Positions 5,039-5,160 of a stretch of 5,160 bases of DNA are shown here, piece by piece (within the stretch, counting starts at the first letter, position 1; the number at the start of each line of letters is the position of its first letter). Origin of the DNA: Haloferacaceae archaeon (GTDB taxonomy: Archaea > Halobacteriota > Halobacteria > Halobacteriales > Haloferacaceae); NCBI GenBank assembly GCA_018609965.1, contig JAHENP010000246.1:1-5160 (forward strand), in the 5' to 3' direction. Below the pieces are notes generated by a model that made no database searches, was not told where the DNA came from, and worked only from the letters and a program-made list of their open reading frames with translations. The position numbers and the translations under genes were made by a program.

Positions 5039-5089
5039 GTTTCCGTCGACCCGCAATCACCCCCAAACCCCCGGGGGGTCGACGGAAAC
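5039..5089. repeat. Leader inverted repeat with 14-bp perfect arms
   Basis: GTTTCCGTCGACCC (5039-5052) and GGGTCGACGGAAAC (5076-5089) are exact complements, separated by 23 nt rich in C and G runs. The inner arm boundary is 52 bp from the first repeat. It may be a protein-binding or integration-guiding element of the leader, or an RNA hairpin early in the precursor transcript. Confidence 0.8.
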
Positions 5090-5116
5090 GCCCATCAACA
5101 ACCACGCGACCGATCT

Positions 5117-5131
5117 TCAGGCACCGCCTGA
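5117..5131. repeat. Short palindrome TCAGGC-ACC-GCCTGA in the leader
   Basis: Perfect 6-bp arms lie around ACC, just downstream (transcript sense) of the weak TATA candidate near 5138. It could be an operator or part of the leader promoter. Confidence 0.4.
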
Positions 5132-5160
5132 CTCCCCATAATCGCACCAGAACCAACCCC

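Larger units (their letters stand above)
4988..5160 (-). promoter_or_regulatory. CRISPR leader
   Basis: This non-coding stretch adjoins the intact end of the array. There is no further repeat at the next expected position (about 5024), so the array ends here. It holds a 14-bp inverted repeat (5039-5089), G/C homopolymer runs in the intervening loop, a 6-bp palindrome at 5117-5131, and ATTAT on the minus strand near 5138-5142 as a weak TATA candidate. In the family the leader drives array transcription and marks the site of new spacer insertion. No credible gene is seen in it. Confidence 0.8.

Noticed and set aside
4232..5131. Plus-strand frames across the array encoding repeated PQRVHLE and QPHNGFIWN units
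   Set aside because: The periodic peptides are translations of the CRISPR repeats, not repeat proteins.

Overview
The window looks like a chromosomal or megaplasmid segment of a halophilic archaeon. It is GC-rich, its proteins are Asp/Glu-rich, promoters are TATA-like boxes about 26 bp before leaderless or short-leader genes, and the CRISPR repeat is of the haloarchaeal type I-B class (it ends GGTTGAAGC when read on the minus strand). Almost everything is on the minus strand, so the biological order runs from high to low coordinates.

Layout in minus-strand order. At 4988-5160 is a CRISPR leader with a long inverted repeat (14-bp arms). At 4290-4987 is a CRISPR array of 11 repeats and 10 spacers, with the decayed repeat at the low-coordinate, leader-distal end. 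At 4119-4193 is a strongly structured segment (10-bp outer stem enclosing two hairpins). At 3433-4026 is a 197-aa TnpB/IS200-IS605 OrfB-like protein. It is the RuvC plus zinc-ribbon half only, and two of the three catalytic acidic residues appear to be lost. At 3244-3387, on the plus strand, is a 47-aa single-TM protein. At 2696-3001 is a leaderless 101-aa winged-helix-like protein. At 2594-2686 is an isolated, degenerate mini-CRISPR (pseudo-repeat, 34-nt pseudo-spacer, pseudo-repeat). Then come cas6 (1624-2475) and the first 544 codons of cas8b (1-1634, running off the window).

The most interesting feature is the mini-CRISPR between the winged-helix gene and cas6. Its pseudo-spacer matches a site just upstream of and overlapping the TATA box of the winged-helix gene. 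That site carries a TTC motif in the PAM position, 9 of the first 10 bases match (the only mismatch is position 6, which is flipped out in type I complexes), and 18 of the first 22 match. This is the architecture of the CRISPR-derived regulatory RNAs known from haloarchaeal type I-B systems (CreA of the CreTA toxin-antitoxin module, and CreR cas-regulating RNAs). Here the predicted target is the promoter of a protein-coding gene for a small winged-helix-like protein, so Cascade (Cas6, Cas8b and downstream subunits) plus this RNA should repress that gene. The gene product is either a CreT-like toxic protein that makes the locus addictive, or a regulator through which the cas operon senses its own effector. 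Sequence alone does not decide between these.

The rest of the cas operon (cas7, cas5, cas3, cas4, cas1, cas2 by family precedent) should lie beyond position 1 and is not visible.
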